DNA from: Candidatus Rokuibacteriota bacterium
GTDB lineage: Bacteria > Methylomirabilota > Methylomirabilia > Rokubacteriales > CSP1-6
Assembly: GCA_003220685.1 (NCBI GenBank)
Contig: QHTE01000054.1
Coordinates: 52,042-116,041 of the forward strand
DNA length: 64,000 bases
Direction of reading: 5' to 3'
The notes under the pieces were generated by a model. That model saw only the letters and a list, made by a program, of their open reading frames with translations. It did not search any database and was not told the origin of the DNA. The translations under genes and the position numbers were made by a program. Position 1 is the first letter of the stretch. Each line of letters starts with the position of its first letter. Of this stretch, positions 14,692-22,063 are shown piece by piece.

Positions 14692-15456
14692 CTACGCCTG
14701 GTCTCCTGCTTGAACGAAGTCGTCCTCGACGTAGACGGTGCTGGACCCGACTGCCGGCGGCGAGCCGAAGTGACCCGGCCCGTTGGCCCAGGTCTCGAAG
14801 TTCACGAGGCGCGTGATCAGCTTCGCGATCCGGTCGTCTTGGACCGAGCTACCCGCCGAGCGGCCGGCGCGCAGAACGCCTTCCAGATACCGAACACGGG
14901 TAGCGAAGTCGGGGATCACGCGGCCCGTCCTCTTGAAGAGATCGAGCGTGCGGGGAACTGTCTTGAACGAGCCGATCGAGATGTCCCGGGTGTACGGGTG
15001 GACGCCACGCTCCGGCTGAAGCGTGTCGACGTACACGTAGTAGTCCGGGTTGCCGGCGTCGTCGAGCGGCGAGACGTAGATGTAGTTGACCGAGTCCGGG
15101 ACCAGCATCCCCGCGATCACGACGTCGGAGCCCTGGACACCGCTCGAATTCCGGCCCTTCGTGGTGGTGTGGTCGGATGAGTACCAGTTTTGATACGGGG
15201 ATGCGGTCGAGGGGGCCGGCTGATCCATCACGTACTGAGAGCCGGCGCCACCCTGGATCGTGGCCAAGAGCCCGAGTCCGTCGTGATAGACGGTCGCGCC
15301 AGGTTTCAGATCGGCGACCGAGGGGTTCTGGTTGGCGTCCATGATCTGGAGGACCCGGCTGTCCTGGGTCGTTCCGATGTAGGGCCCCTGGTTAAGCGCC
15401 CCGGCGTAGAGCCGCAGGTTCCTCATGGTCTTGGCTGAGTTCAGGATGTACGTCAT
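14692..15456 (-). CDS. cassette gene A2, paralogue family of unknown function
   Basis: This 254-residue protein has the same length as A1 and is closely similar throughout. It begins MTYILNSAKTMRNLRLY. The shared core appears as PLDDAGNPDYY, YVDTLQPERG, HPYTRD and RYLEGVLRAGR. Then come NFETWANGPGHFG and the tail FVQAGDQA. The ATG at 15454-15456 is preceded by GTGAAGGAGG, a leader also found before A1 and the hybrid gene. No sigma-54 promoter was seen directly upstream, so it may be read from the promoter of OmpA-like copy 2. Confidence 0.75.
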   Translation of the reverse strand: MTYILNSAKTMRNLRLYAGALNQGPYIGTTQDSRVLQIMDANQNPSVADLKPGATVYHDGLGLLATIQGGAGSQYVMDQPAPSTASPYQNWYSSDHTTTKGRNSSGVQGSDVVIAGMLVPDSVNYIYVSPLDDAGNPDYYVYVDTLQPERGVHPYTRDISIGSFKTVPRTLDLFKRTGRVIPDFATRVRYLEGVLRAGRSAGSSVQDDRIAKLITRLVNFETWANGPGHFGSPPAVGSSTVYVEDDFVQAGDQA

Positions 15457-15457
15457 T

Positions 15458-15635
15458 AGTCCGCCTCCTTCACGGGGTTTGCATCCGAAGAGATTCGACG
15501 GCACGACAGGAGCGCCCAACGCCGCGTTGAGCCGGCTGGAGACGATTTCGGCACGTCGGCGGCTTCGCCCTGGCGGCTTCGGGCCGCCAGGGCGACGATG
15601 AGGCTCGCGACGATGAGTCGTCGAGCGCGCGTCAT
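15458..15635 (-). pseudogene. 5' stub of a second sortase-target gene
   Basis: The ATG at 15633-15635 begins MTRARRLIVASLIVALAA, seven bases after the stop of OmpA-like copy 2. This is the same relative position and a similar signal-peptide sequence as the sortase-target gene at 7491. Similarity lasts about 30 codons (to around 15548), after which the DNA is unrelated and leads into the A2 leader. The rest of the target gene and the sortase are missing here and are replaced by the A-B-C-D cassette. Confidence 0.6.
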
Positions 15636-15642
15636 GGACTGA

Positions 15643-16269
15643 CTACTTGTCGCCAGCCGCTGAGGTGACATCGGCCTGTTTGGACTCGACCGCGGCCGCT
15701 CCCGCGACGGCGGCGGCCGGCGCCGCGGCGGCGAGCTTGCGGAACTCGAGATGCACCCGGCGGTTGAGCTCCTGGCACTTCGTGCTCGCGTCGTCGCACA
15801 GGGCGCCGTTCGGGCCCATCGTCATCATCCTGATCGACGCCTCGGGCACGCCCAGGTCGATCAGGAAGCGCTTCACCACCGTGGCCCGGCGCTCGGCGAG
15901 GCCGCGGTTGTATTCGGCCGGGCCCTGGCTATCGGTGTACCCCTGAACCAGCACGACCCACGTGTTGGTCAGGTCCATGCGACCCGTCGTCTCCTGCAGC
16001 ACGCGGGCGGCGTCGGCGCGAAGCCGCGTGCTCTTGAAGTCGAAGTAGACGTCGGCGTGGAAGACTCCCGCCGGCGGCGCGGGAATCGCGGCACGAGGGC
16101 CCTTCGGCTCCTCCGTCGCCTTTCCCACGGCGGTCGTGCTCGCCGCCTCGACCCCTTGCGAGTGAACCCAGTACGTTCCGATCGCGCCGGCGACCACCGT
16201 CAGGAGGATCCCGACGAGAACCACCAACTCCTTCACTCCACCGATCTCGTTGCGCTGCATGTCGGCCAT
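15643..16269 (-). CDS. OmpA-like membrane protein, copy 2
   Basis: This 208-residue protein has one membrane helix at about 14-34 and an OmpA C-terminal domain (VYFDFKS, GYTDSQGPAEYN, NRRVHLEF). It is nearly identical to copy 1 (7500-8162) up to about residue 180 and differs in the Ala-rich tail. The upstream region, with the same sigma-54 promoter, is also duplicated. It is followed not by an intact target and sortase but by a target stub and cassette 2. The start is set by comparison with copy 1. Confidence 0.9.
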   Translation of the reverse strand: MADMQRNEIGGVKELVVLVGILLTVVAGAIGTYWVHSQGVEAASTTAVGKATEEPKGPRAAIPAPPAGVFHADVYFDFKSTRLRADAARVLQETTGRMDLTNTWVVLVQGYTDSQGPAEYNRGLAERRATVVKRFLIDLGVPEASIRMMTMGPNGALCDDASTKCQELNRRVHLEFRKLAAAAPAAAVAGAAAVESKQADVTSAAGDK

Positions 16270-16361
16270 GACCTTGTCCCTTCTTTCTCGAGACGCCCCG
16301 CGTCTCGCTGATCGGGTCGCTCGGTCCGCCCCGTGCGGCCGGCGCCCGGGCCGACACGTAG

Positions 16362-16377
16362 AGCAACGCGCAGGCCA
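16362..16377 (-). promoter_or_regulatory. sigma-54 promoter of OmpA-like copy 2
   Basis: The minus strand reads TGGCCTGCGCGTTGCT, identical to the promoter at 8255-8270, and lies 93 bases before the start at 16269. GG and GC are separated by exactly ten bases. Confidence 0.7.
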
Positions 16378-16463
16378 CGCCGGCCACGTGTAATCGCGAT
16401 GCGGGAATTCAGCGAGTTCGGTGACTTGGCGAGCGAAGGCGGCAGGCGACAGGTCGGCGCCAC

Positions 16464-16478
16464 GCGGGGATTCCACGC
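16464..16478. promoter_or_regulatory. palindrome, possible activator-binding site (copy c)
   Basis: The site reads GCGGGGATTCCACGC, one base from a full dyad, followed by ATCCCCGC. It lies 87 bases upstream of the sigma-54 promoter at 16362-16377. The surrounding 90 bases repeat at 9240-9316 and 18140-18226. Confidence 0.45.
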
Positions 16479-16603
16479 ATCCCCGCACCAGCGTCAGCAC
16501 TTCCCCGCGAGCGCACGGTGTCCGATCTTGACGGTCGGCAAGCGACAGTCGAGCGCGTGACCCGACTGAGTTGGAGCTCTGAGTGGAGTGCGCTAGAAGG
16601 CGG

Positions 16604-16774
16604 TTACGGGTCGAGCGGGGGGAAGTGACTCAAGATTGATCCGAAAGCCGGGATTCGGCTCACACGAAGACGGTCCACGCCCATGTGCTCGATGCCGGCG
16701 AAGACCATGTGGTCGTAGCGCGCCCTAAGCGCCTTCAGCAGGTCCTCGGTGGGGACCAGGTCGAGGTCGGTCAT
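16604..16774 (-). CDS. MTDLDL microprotein, copy 2
   Basis: This 56-residue frame begins MTDLDLVPTEDLLKALR, then ARYDHMVFAGIEHMGVD. It aligns with the product at 8585-8743 over the first 32 residues, after which the two diverge. The change to a Pro/Phe-rich end suggests the 3' part may be lost or altered. No strong ribosome binding site is seen. It lies between the secreted small protein (16830) and OmpA-like copy 2, the same setting as copy 1 upstream of OmpA-like copy 1. The repeated association suggests a functional link, but the role is unknown. Confidence 0.5.
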   Translation of the reverse strand: MTDLDLVPTEDLLKALRARYDHMVFAGIEHMGVDRLRVSRIPAFGSILSHFPPLDP

Positions 16775-16829
16775 GCTCGTACTACGACTGGCTTAGTGAT
16801 TTGGTCTCCAAAGGAGGGGACACCGCCCA

Positions 16830-17111
16830 TCAATACACCCGAGGCCGAGCAGACTCAGTGCTTGGATGCTCACACCAGACCGGGTGGAGCTTCGTCAGGT
16901 CCCGGCGCAGTTGCTCAAGACGCTGACGCATCTTCGCCTCCATAGTGGCGCTGGCGTCCCCGCGCTCGATAGCCTCCTCGAGCTTCCTGACTTCTTCCAC
17001 GAGCAGCGGCAGCGAAACGTAGGGACATTGGGCGCTGGCAAGGGGCGAGAAGACAGCGCTGACCAGAAGGATCGGCGCCGCAACCCCTGAGCCCCGCAGC
17101 GCGATTCTCAT
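16830..17111 (-). CDS. small secreted helical protein
   Basis: This 93-residue protein has a signal peptide ending near residue 27 (SPLASA, then QCPYVSL). The mature part is one charged helix (VEEVRKLEEAIERGDASATMEAKMRQRLEQLRRDLTK, split here only by charge pattern) with Cys residues near both ends that could form a disulfide. No family was recognised. The ribosome binding site is weak. It follows the frameshifted gene at 17151-17821. Confidence 0.5.
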   Translation of the reverse strand: MRIALRGSGVAAPILLVSAVFSPLASAQCPYVSLPLLVEEVRKLEEAIERGDASATMEAKMRQRLEQLRRDLTKLHPVWCEHPSTESARPRVY

Positions 17112-17150
17112 GGCTTGGACGATTCTACTACGGAGCTTCTCCTGATATAT

Positions 17151-17821
17151 CTACGGAGATTGTTCGCCATTGGGGGTACCGGCGGCGCCCTCGGGGGATG
17201 GGCCGTTACCGTTTGGCCCATTCCCGCCATCGGGGCGGCCCGTCATCGTGATGACCCCACCCCATGCCGTGAACGCCGGCTGGCCGGAGTAGTTCGAGAT
17301 CGTGACCCCGTTGATCGTGACGGTCGGGCCAGAGGCCGGGGCTCCGTAGCCTATCGTATGGGCAGCACCCGCGAATGCGTACCCCGTGACCGACATAGAG
17401 GGTGGTCCAGCGGATATGGGGTTGGCGCTGACCGTTGCGAATTCGGATACGGCCTCAGCCTCGACTTCGTGGTCAGTCATCATCGGGCCCGCAGACGTCG
17501 TCGCGGACACCTCCAGCCCTTCGGTAATTTCCCTACTACCGAATATTCCCTTCTGGGCGTTGATGTCCAGGTTGTAGTTGAAGCTCTCGACTGCGTCCTC
17601 TATTTCCGCGTGGGTGAAACCCATGTTGGTGAGAGCCGTGAAGGCGTTTTCGATAGCGTCTAGAGCCTCCTGTAAGGCGAGCCCGATCGGATCGTCTACG
17701 ATTACGTCAGGAGACCTCTCCCGTACGCTAGGCGAGCGCTTGATGCTGTCCGCGCTGAGGAAATTGTCGCGATGCCAATATCGAATACTAGCTGCATCAA
17801 CGGAGAAAGTGTCGGCGGCAT
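17151..17821 (-). pseudogene. hypothetical acidic/Gly-rich protein with a frameshift at its start
   Basis: A strong AAAGGAGA sits before the ATG at 17819-17821, but that frame closes after 39 codons. The next frame is open, protein-like and continuous from just after the ATG to a stop at 17151. It reads ADTFSVDAASIRYWHRDN, then acidic and helical segments to about residue 80, a Ser/Thr/Gly middle, and a Gly/Pro/Asn tail. One added base after the ATG would join the strong start to the long frame. An ATG at 17622-17624 gives a shorter 157-residue product. A lesion or sequencing error in codon 2 is the simplest reading. The family is unknown. Confidence 0.5.
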
Positions 17822-17858
17822 GGTTCTATCTCCTTTAAAGCTCGAGGACGACGCCCTC

Positions 17859-18017
17859 TTAGGCGTCGCCTCGGCTCAGCAGCGTGTCGACCGCCCCGCC
17901 GTCGCCGGCATCCGCCACCACGAAGTCCATGCCCCACGAGATCCGGGCCGCGGTCGCGGCGTTGGGATAGAGCCGTAGATTCCGCACGGTCTTCGCTTGG
18001 TTCAGGATGTATGGCAT
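17859..18017 (-). CDS. 52-residue A/C hybrid gene, remnant of a third cassette
   Basis: The product begins MPYILNQAKTVRNLRLYPN, clearly the start of the A proteins, and ends VVADAGDGGAVDTLLSRGDA, the end of C2. Everything between the two parts is gone. The simplest origin is a deletion running from A to C in a third A-B-C cassette. It keeps AAGGAGG before the ATG and has its own sigma-54 promoter 52 bases upstream of the start. It may still be expressed as a short peptide carrying the conserved C-terminal tail. Confidence 0.65.
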   Translation of the reverse strand: MPYILNQAKTVRNLRLYPNAATAARISWGMDFVVADAGDGGAVDTLLSRGDA

Positions 18018-18068
18018 TCAGTTCACCTCCTTCACGGGTTCCTGGTCCCGATGAGGTTCGAGACCCAG

Positions 18069-18084
18069 AGCAACGAACGCGCCA
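18069..18084 (-). promoter_or_regulatory. sigma-54 promoter of the hybrid gene
   Basis: The minus strand reads TGGCGCGTTCGTTGCT, with GG, ten bases, GC: a good match to the -24/-12 consensus. It lies between the end of the sigma-54 activator (18220) and the hybrid gene (start 18017). Confidence 0.7.
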
Positions 18085-18161
18085 GCGCGGACACGCGCAG
18101 TTGGGATGCGCTAATGCAGTGACTTGGCGAGCGAAGAAGGCCGGCGACAGGTCGGCGCCAC

Positions 18162-18176
18162 GCGGGGAGTCCCCGC
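18162..18176. promoter_or_regulatory. perfect palindrome, possible activator-binding site (copy b)
   Basis: GCGGGGAGTCCCCGC is a perfect 15-base dyad around a central base, followed by ATCCCCGCA. It lies 78 bases upstream of the promoter at 18069-18084 and just after the activator stop codon. It is the cleanest of four related sites (others at 8359, 9261 and 16464). Confidence 0.5.
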
Positions 18177-18219
18177 ATCCCCGCACAGCGTGCGCTCTAT
18201 TCCCGGCGAGCGCGCGGCG

Positions 18220-20775
18220 CTAGACCTTCACGGTCGACGCGCGGCGATCGAAGTGCTGGCGGACGAGCAGCTCGAGCGAGCGGAAATGTCGCTCGGGGAG
18301 GTTCTTGAAGCGCTTCCGGCAGGCGGCGATCGCCTCGTCCGGCGAGCCGAAACTCTCGACCACTCGCCGCAGGTGCTCCGAGTACTCGCGGAGCTTCAGC
18401 TCCACCGTCCTGGCGAGCGCGGGCTCGCCCGCCAGCGTCAGGGCCGCCTTGCTGCGGTCCCCGTTGGCGTCGACGAGCGCCCGGAACCCCAGGCCCTTGA
18501 GGCGCTGGGTGACCGTGCTCCGGTCCCAGCCGAGCGCGCGGGCAGTGGCCTGCATGTCGAAGCCGTGGTCGCGCAAGGTGGCGAGTACGGCGTCGTCGCC
18601 TCCGGCATCCTCGCGGGCCGGCTCCCGGCCAGGGAGCCGCAGATCGGCCACCGTGATGGCTGCGCCGTCGGCCAGCGCCAGCGCCTGGCGCAGGCAGTTC
18701 TGGAGCTCGCGCGCGTTCCCGGGCCAGTCGTTCCGCTCGAGGGCTGCCAGCGCGGCCTCCGACAGAGGAAGGGCCGGCCGTCCGACCTCGGCGGCGGCGT
18801 CTCGCATGAAGCGCGCCGCAAGCAGTGGAACGTCCTTCGGGTGCTCGCGCAGCGGGGGCAGACGGAGGACCAGCCCCTTGAGCCGGAAATAGAGGTCCTC
18901 TCGGAACCAGCCCTCCGCGGCACCTCTCTCGAGGTCGCGGTTGCTCGCGGCGACCACCCGCACGTCGACGGTCGTGGACCTCGTCGCTCCAACCCGATAG
19001 AAGCTCTTGTCCTGGAGCACGCGCAGCAGCTTGGCCTGGTGCTCGGGGCGCAGCTCGCCGACCTCGTCGAGGAAGATCGTGCCCCTGTTCGCCTGCTCGA
19101 ACAGCCCTTTTCGGTCGGTGACGGCGCCGGTGAAGCTGCCGCGGACGTGACCGAACATCTCGCTCTCGAACAGCTCGGCCGGGATCGCTCCCATGTTGAC
19201 CGCGACGAACGGCCCGTCGGCGCGCGGGCTCAGACGGTGGGCCGCGCGCGCGAAGAGCTCCTTGCCCGTCCCGGGCTCGCCGGCGAGCAGGATCGGCAGG
19301 GTGGAACGCGCGGCCCTCTCGAGATCGCGGAAGAGTGTCAGCATTGCCGGGTCGCGGGTGACGATGCCGAGCCGCTCGCACTCGCGCTGCAGGCGCTCCT
19401 GCTCGGCGTCCCCGAGTGGCGCCTCGCCGAGCTCCGCGGCGGTCCACGACCGCGCCCGGCGCTCCAGCTCCTCGAGCCGCGCGCGCGTCTGCTCTTCCTG
19501 GGCGCGCGCGGCCGCGAGCTGAGCCCGCAGTGCCTCCTCGCCACCCGCCGATCGGGCCACGGCCGCGCGCGCGGCCTCCAGATCCTCCTCGAGCGCCTCG
19601 ACCACCGACTCCTGGCGTACGAGACCCTCGCGGATCGCGGTGACTTCGCCCTCGAGGCGGCGAACCCGATACGCCGATCCGATCTGGGCCCAGAGGACAG
19701 CGCCGCCCGAGGAGAGGGCCATCGCTACGAGGGGGATCGCCAGGGGCAGCACGAGGCCGGTCAGCGACGCGGACCACGGGACGCTCGCGACGTAGCTGCA
19801 CGCCAGGAGGGCGACCGCCGCCGCCGCCTTCCACCATCGGACCGACAGCCAGTGCCACGCGGCGAGCCCCGAGAAGAAGAAGACTCCGAGCAAGGTCGAC
19901 GCGAGCGGCGCTTCTCGCGGCCAGGCGCCGCTCAGGATCCTGTCGAGCAGATTCGCCTGGGCGACCATCCGGTTCGTCCCCGCCGGCGGCTCGACGAGGA
20001 GGAGCACGATCCGGTCGGCCACCATTTCTTGAAGATGTTCGGTCTGTCGCTGATCGATCGCCGCCAGGACCTCGCCGAACGGAACCACCTTGAAGCCGCG
20101 AGGGAGCCACGACCCCGCGGCCGGAACGAGCGCGCGTCCGTATCGGTCTGCCGGGATACGCGCAGTATCAAGGTTCCCGAAGGCGCCGGCCAGCGCCAGC
20201 CCGTACGCCGGGACTCGCCGGTCGCCGACGCGGGCGAAGAGCGGCACGCGGCGCGCGACACCGTCGGCATCGGCCGCTGTCAGCGTGTGGCCGACGCCCT
20301 TCGCGTACTGGGCGAAGCCGGGAAGCGAGCTGCTCAGCGTCCGGTATTCGATGTCACCCCGGGAGCTTACGGCGGGCGCCTCAGCAGGCTCGAGCGCGAT
20401 CGGCAGCACGACGTTCCCGGCGAGGGCGATCGCCTGGCTCAGCAGCGCGTCGCTCGAGGCGCCGCCGCGGCCGGGGGCGCTCGGTTGTCCGAGAGGGGCG
20501 TCGAGGCCGATGACGGCCGCGCCCGCGCGCGATACGCTCGTCACCAGACTGGCGAGCACCGCGCGGTCCCACGCGCCGGAGCCGAACCGGGATTCGCTCG
20601 CGGCGTCGCGGACCAGGATGACGGGCGCCGGCCTGGGCGGCGCCGGCGCGCGGAGCCAGCGCTCGTAGAGTGACCACTCGAACGCCGTGACGGCCGAGCT
20701 CCCGGAGGCGACGAGGCCGGCCGCGAGTGCGGTCGCGGCGAGTCCGATCGCCGCAGCGAGCGCCATGGACTTCAT
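18220..20775 (-). CDS. membrane CHASE2 sensor - sigma-54 AAA+ activator with Fis HTH
   Basis: This 851-residue one-component regulator has an N-terminal helix, then an extracytoplasmic CHASE2-type sensor (about 30-280). Three membrane helices at about 292-365 and a coiled coil (about 370-445) follow. The sigma-54 AAA+ domain has Walker A GEPGTGK (499-505), GSFTGA (546-551, a variant of the GAFTGA loop) and Walker [11 protein letters not shown] (565-574). A Fis-type helix-turn-helix (FDMQATARALGWDRSTV) and a C-terminal arginine-rich segment complete it. It would sense an envelope signal and drive sigma-54 promoters; three candidates lie downstream at 18069, 16362 and 8255. A truncated copy is at 9317-10318. 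The start overlaps no other gene; the TPR lipoprotein ends 13 bases upstream. Confidence 0.9.
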   Translation of the reverse strand: MKSMALAAAIGLAATALAAGLVASGSSAVTAFEWSLYERWLRAPAPPRPAPVILVRDAASESRFGSGAWDRAVLASLVTSVSRAGAAVIGLDAPLGQPSAPGRGGASSDALLSQAIALAGNVVLPIALEPAEAPAVSSRGDIEYRTLSSSLPGFAQYAKGVGHTLTAADADGVARRVPLFARVGDRRVPAYGLALAGAFGNLDTARIPADRYGRALVPAAGSWLPRGFKVVPFGEVLAAIDQRQTEHLQEMVADRIVLLLVEPPAGTNRMVAQANLLDRILSGAWPREAPLASTLLGVFFFSGLAAWHWLSVRWWKAAAAVALLACSYVASVPWSASLTGLVLPLAIPLVAMALSSGGAVLWAQIGSAYRVRRLEGEVTAIREGLVRQESVVEALEEDLEAARAAVARSAGGEEALRAQLAAARAQEEQTRARLEELERRARSWTAAELGEAPLGDAEQERLQRECERLGIVTRDPAMLTLFRDLERAARSTLPILLAGEPGTGKELFARAAHRLSPRADGPFVAVNMGAIPAELFESEMFGHVRGSFTGAVTDRKGLFEQANRGTIFLDEVGELRPEHQAKLLRVLQDKSFYRVGATRSTTVDVRVVAASNRDLERGAAEGWFREDLYFRLKGLVLRLPPLREHPKDVPLLAARFMRDAAAEVGRPALPLSEAALAALERNDWPGNARELQNCLRQALALADGAAITVADLRLPGREPAREDAGGDDAVLATLRDHGFDMQATARALGWDRSTVTQRLKGLGFRALVDANGDRSKAALTLAGEPALARTVELKLREYSEHLRRVVESFGSPDEAIAACRKRFKNLPERHFRSLELLVRQHFDRRASTVKV

Positions 20776-20788
20776 GTGCGGCCGATGC

Positions 20789-21955
20789 CTACGGACGAAC
20801 CGACGAAGGTGGGACGGTTTCGGTGGCGGCCGAGATCTCCTGAAGGAGCCGCTGGGCTTCCTCGTGCGGCGTCGACTTCAGGAGGGCGATCGCGCGAGCG
20901 GTGTCTTTCGGTACGCCGAGGCCGCCCGCGTAGAGCCTGGCGAGCGCGATCCGCGCCCGCACCCGGCCCTCGTCGGCGGCCGTCTTGAGGTAGCCGAGGA
21001 TGCGCGCGTCGTAGGGCGCGAGCTGGCCGGGCGCCCCACGGAAGTAGAGATCCTCCAGCAGTGTCTGCGCCGGCTCGCTGAACGCCAGGGCTTCCGAGAT
21101 CAGCACAGGCACCGCTTCGGCGCCGCGGCCCTGCCGAAGCAGGGCGCCGCCGACCGTATCGTCGTCGCCGGTCTTCGTCAGCTCCGGATAGTCGCTCCAG
21201 AGCGCGGTCCGGTAGTCGCGGAACGCCTGCTCGATGGCGCGACGCTCGGCCGGGGCGCGACGGACCTTGCCGAGTGCGGCCTGCCGCAGCTCGCCGAGCG
21301 CGCCGCCGGCTTCGAGCGATCCCTGATCGGCCGCCCGCGACCACCACGCGATCGCGCGCGCCAGCTCCGGCTCGACGCCGAGGCCCCTCGCGTACGCCGT
21401 ACCCGCGAAGAACTGGGCGCGCGCGTGCCCCGCGCGCGCAGCGGCCAGAAACTCCGGCGTGGCCTCGGCGTCGCGATGCGCGAGCTTCAGCAGGAGCGCC
21501 AGGTTGTAGCGCGCGTCCGCCTGGTCGGGATTGCGGACGAGCACCTGCCGGTACGCTTCCATCGCCCCGCTCGGATCGCCCAGCGCGTAGCGCACGAGGC
21601 CGAGGCTGTAGAGTACCGGGACCATGTCGGGCTGGCGGCGCAGGACCTCGTCGAGCTCCGAGCGCGCGGACGACCAGTCCTGCTTGGCCATGAGCGTCAC
21701 GGCCAGCGCGTATCGGGCCTGCACGGCGTCCGGCGACAGACGCAGGAAGGCGCGAAGCTCCTCGGCGGCGCCGTCGAGGTCGCCCATCGCCATGAGGGCG
21801 CGCGCCCGGGCCTCGTCCTGCGAGACGCTCGACGGGGACGCGGCCGGCGCGGGCTCGCCGGCGACGACGGGCGGAGTCGTCCGGCCCGGGTCGCTGCCGG
21901 TCGCGCATCCGCCCAGGATCGCGGCGAGGGTGAGGCCGACGGTGGTCGAGCGCAT
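20789..21955 (-). CDS. lipoprotein with TPR and Sel1-type repeats
   Basis: The ATG at 21953-21955 gives 388 residues. A signal peptide with lipobox LGGC (C17) directs lipidation. A Pro/Ala linker is followed by TPR repeats (about 45-165, for example ALMAMGDLDGAAEELRAFL) and Sel1-like repeats (about 180-240 and 330-380, AYARGLGVEPELARAIAWW and LYAGGLGVPKDTARAIALL). These form protein-binding solenoids in the periplasm. The next gene, the CHASE2 activator, starts 13 bases after its stop. Co-transcription is likely, and the lipoprotein may feed an envelope signal to the sensor; that link is inference. Confidence 0.85.
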   Translation of the reverse strand: MRSTTVGLTLAAILGGCATGSDPGRTTPPVVAGEPAPAASPSSVSQDEARARALMAMGDLDGAAEELRAFLRLSPDAVQARYALAVTLMAKQDWSSARSELDEVLRRQPDMVPVLYSLGLVRYALGDPSGAMEAYRQVLVRNPDQADARYNLALLLKLAHRDAEATPEFLAAARAGHARAQFFAGTAYARGLGVEPELARAIAWWSRAADQGSLEAGGALGELRQAALGKVRRAPAERRAIEQAFRDYRTALWSDYPELTKTGDDDTVGGALLRQGRGAEAVPVLISEALAFSEPAQTLLEDLYFRGAPGQLAPYDARILGYLKTAADEGRVRARIALARLYAGGLGVPKDTARAIALLKSTPHEEAQRLLQEISAATETVPPSSVRP

Positions 21956-22063
21956 ACGCAACTACCGATGATAGCAAAGCGGATCGAGAGGACAGCGGGG
22001 CCGTCGCGTCGTCTCGCGGCGAATAGCGAGGCGGCGCGACGGCCGGTTACGCGAGCGTGCGCT

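Larger units (their letters stand above)
16270..16603. other. 334-base regulatory gap upstream of OmpA-like copy 2
   Basis: There is no gene. It contains the sigma-54 promoter (16362-16377), the palindromic repeat unit (around 16464-16500) and the leader shared with OmpA-like copy 1. From about 16525 to 16603 nothing is recognisable. Confidence 0.6.

Noticed and set aside
96..21955. Interpretation of the accessory region as a prophage
   Set aside because: No terminase, portal, capsid, integrase or lysin was found. Holin-like small ORFs and fibre-like domains alone are not enough.
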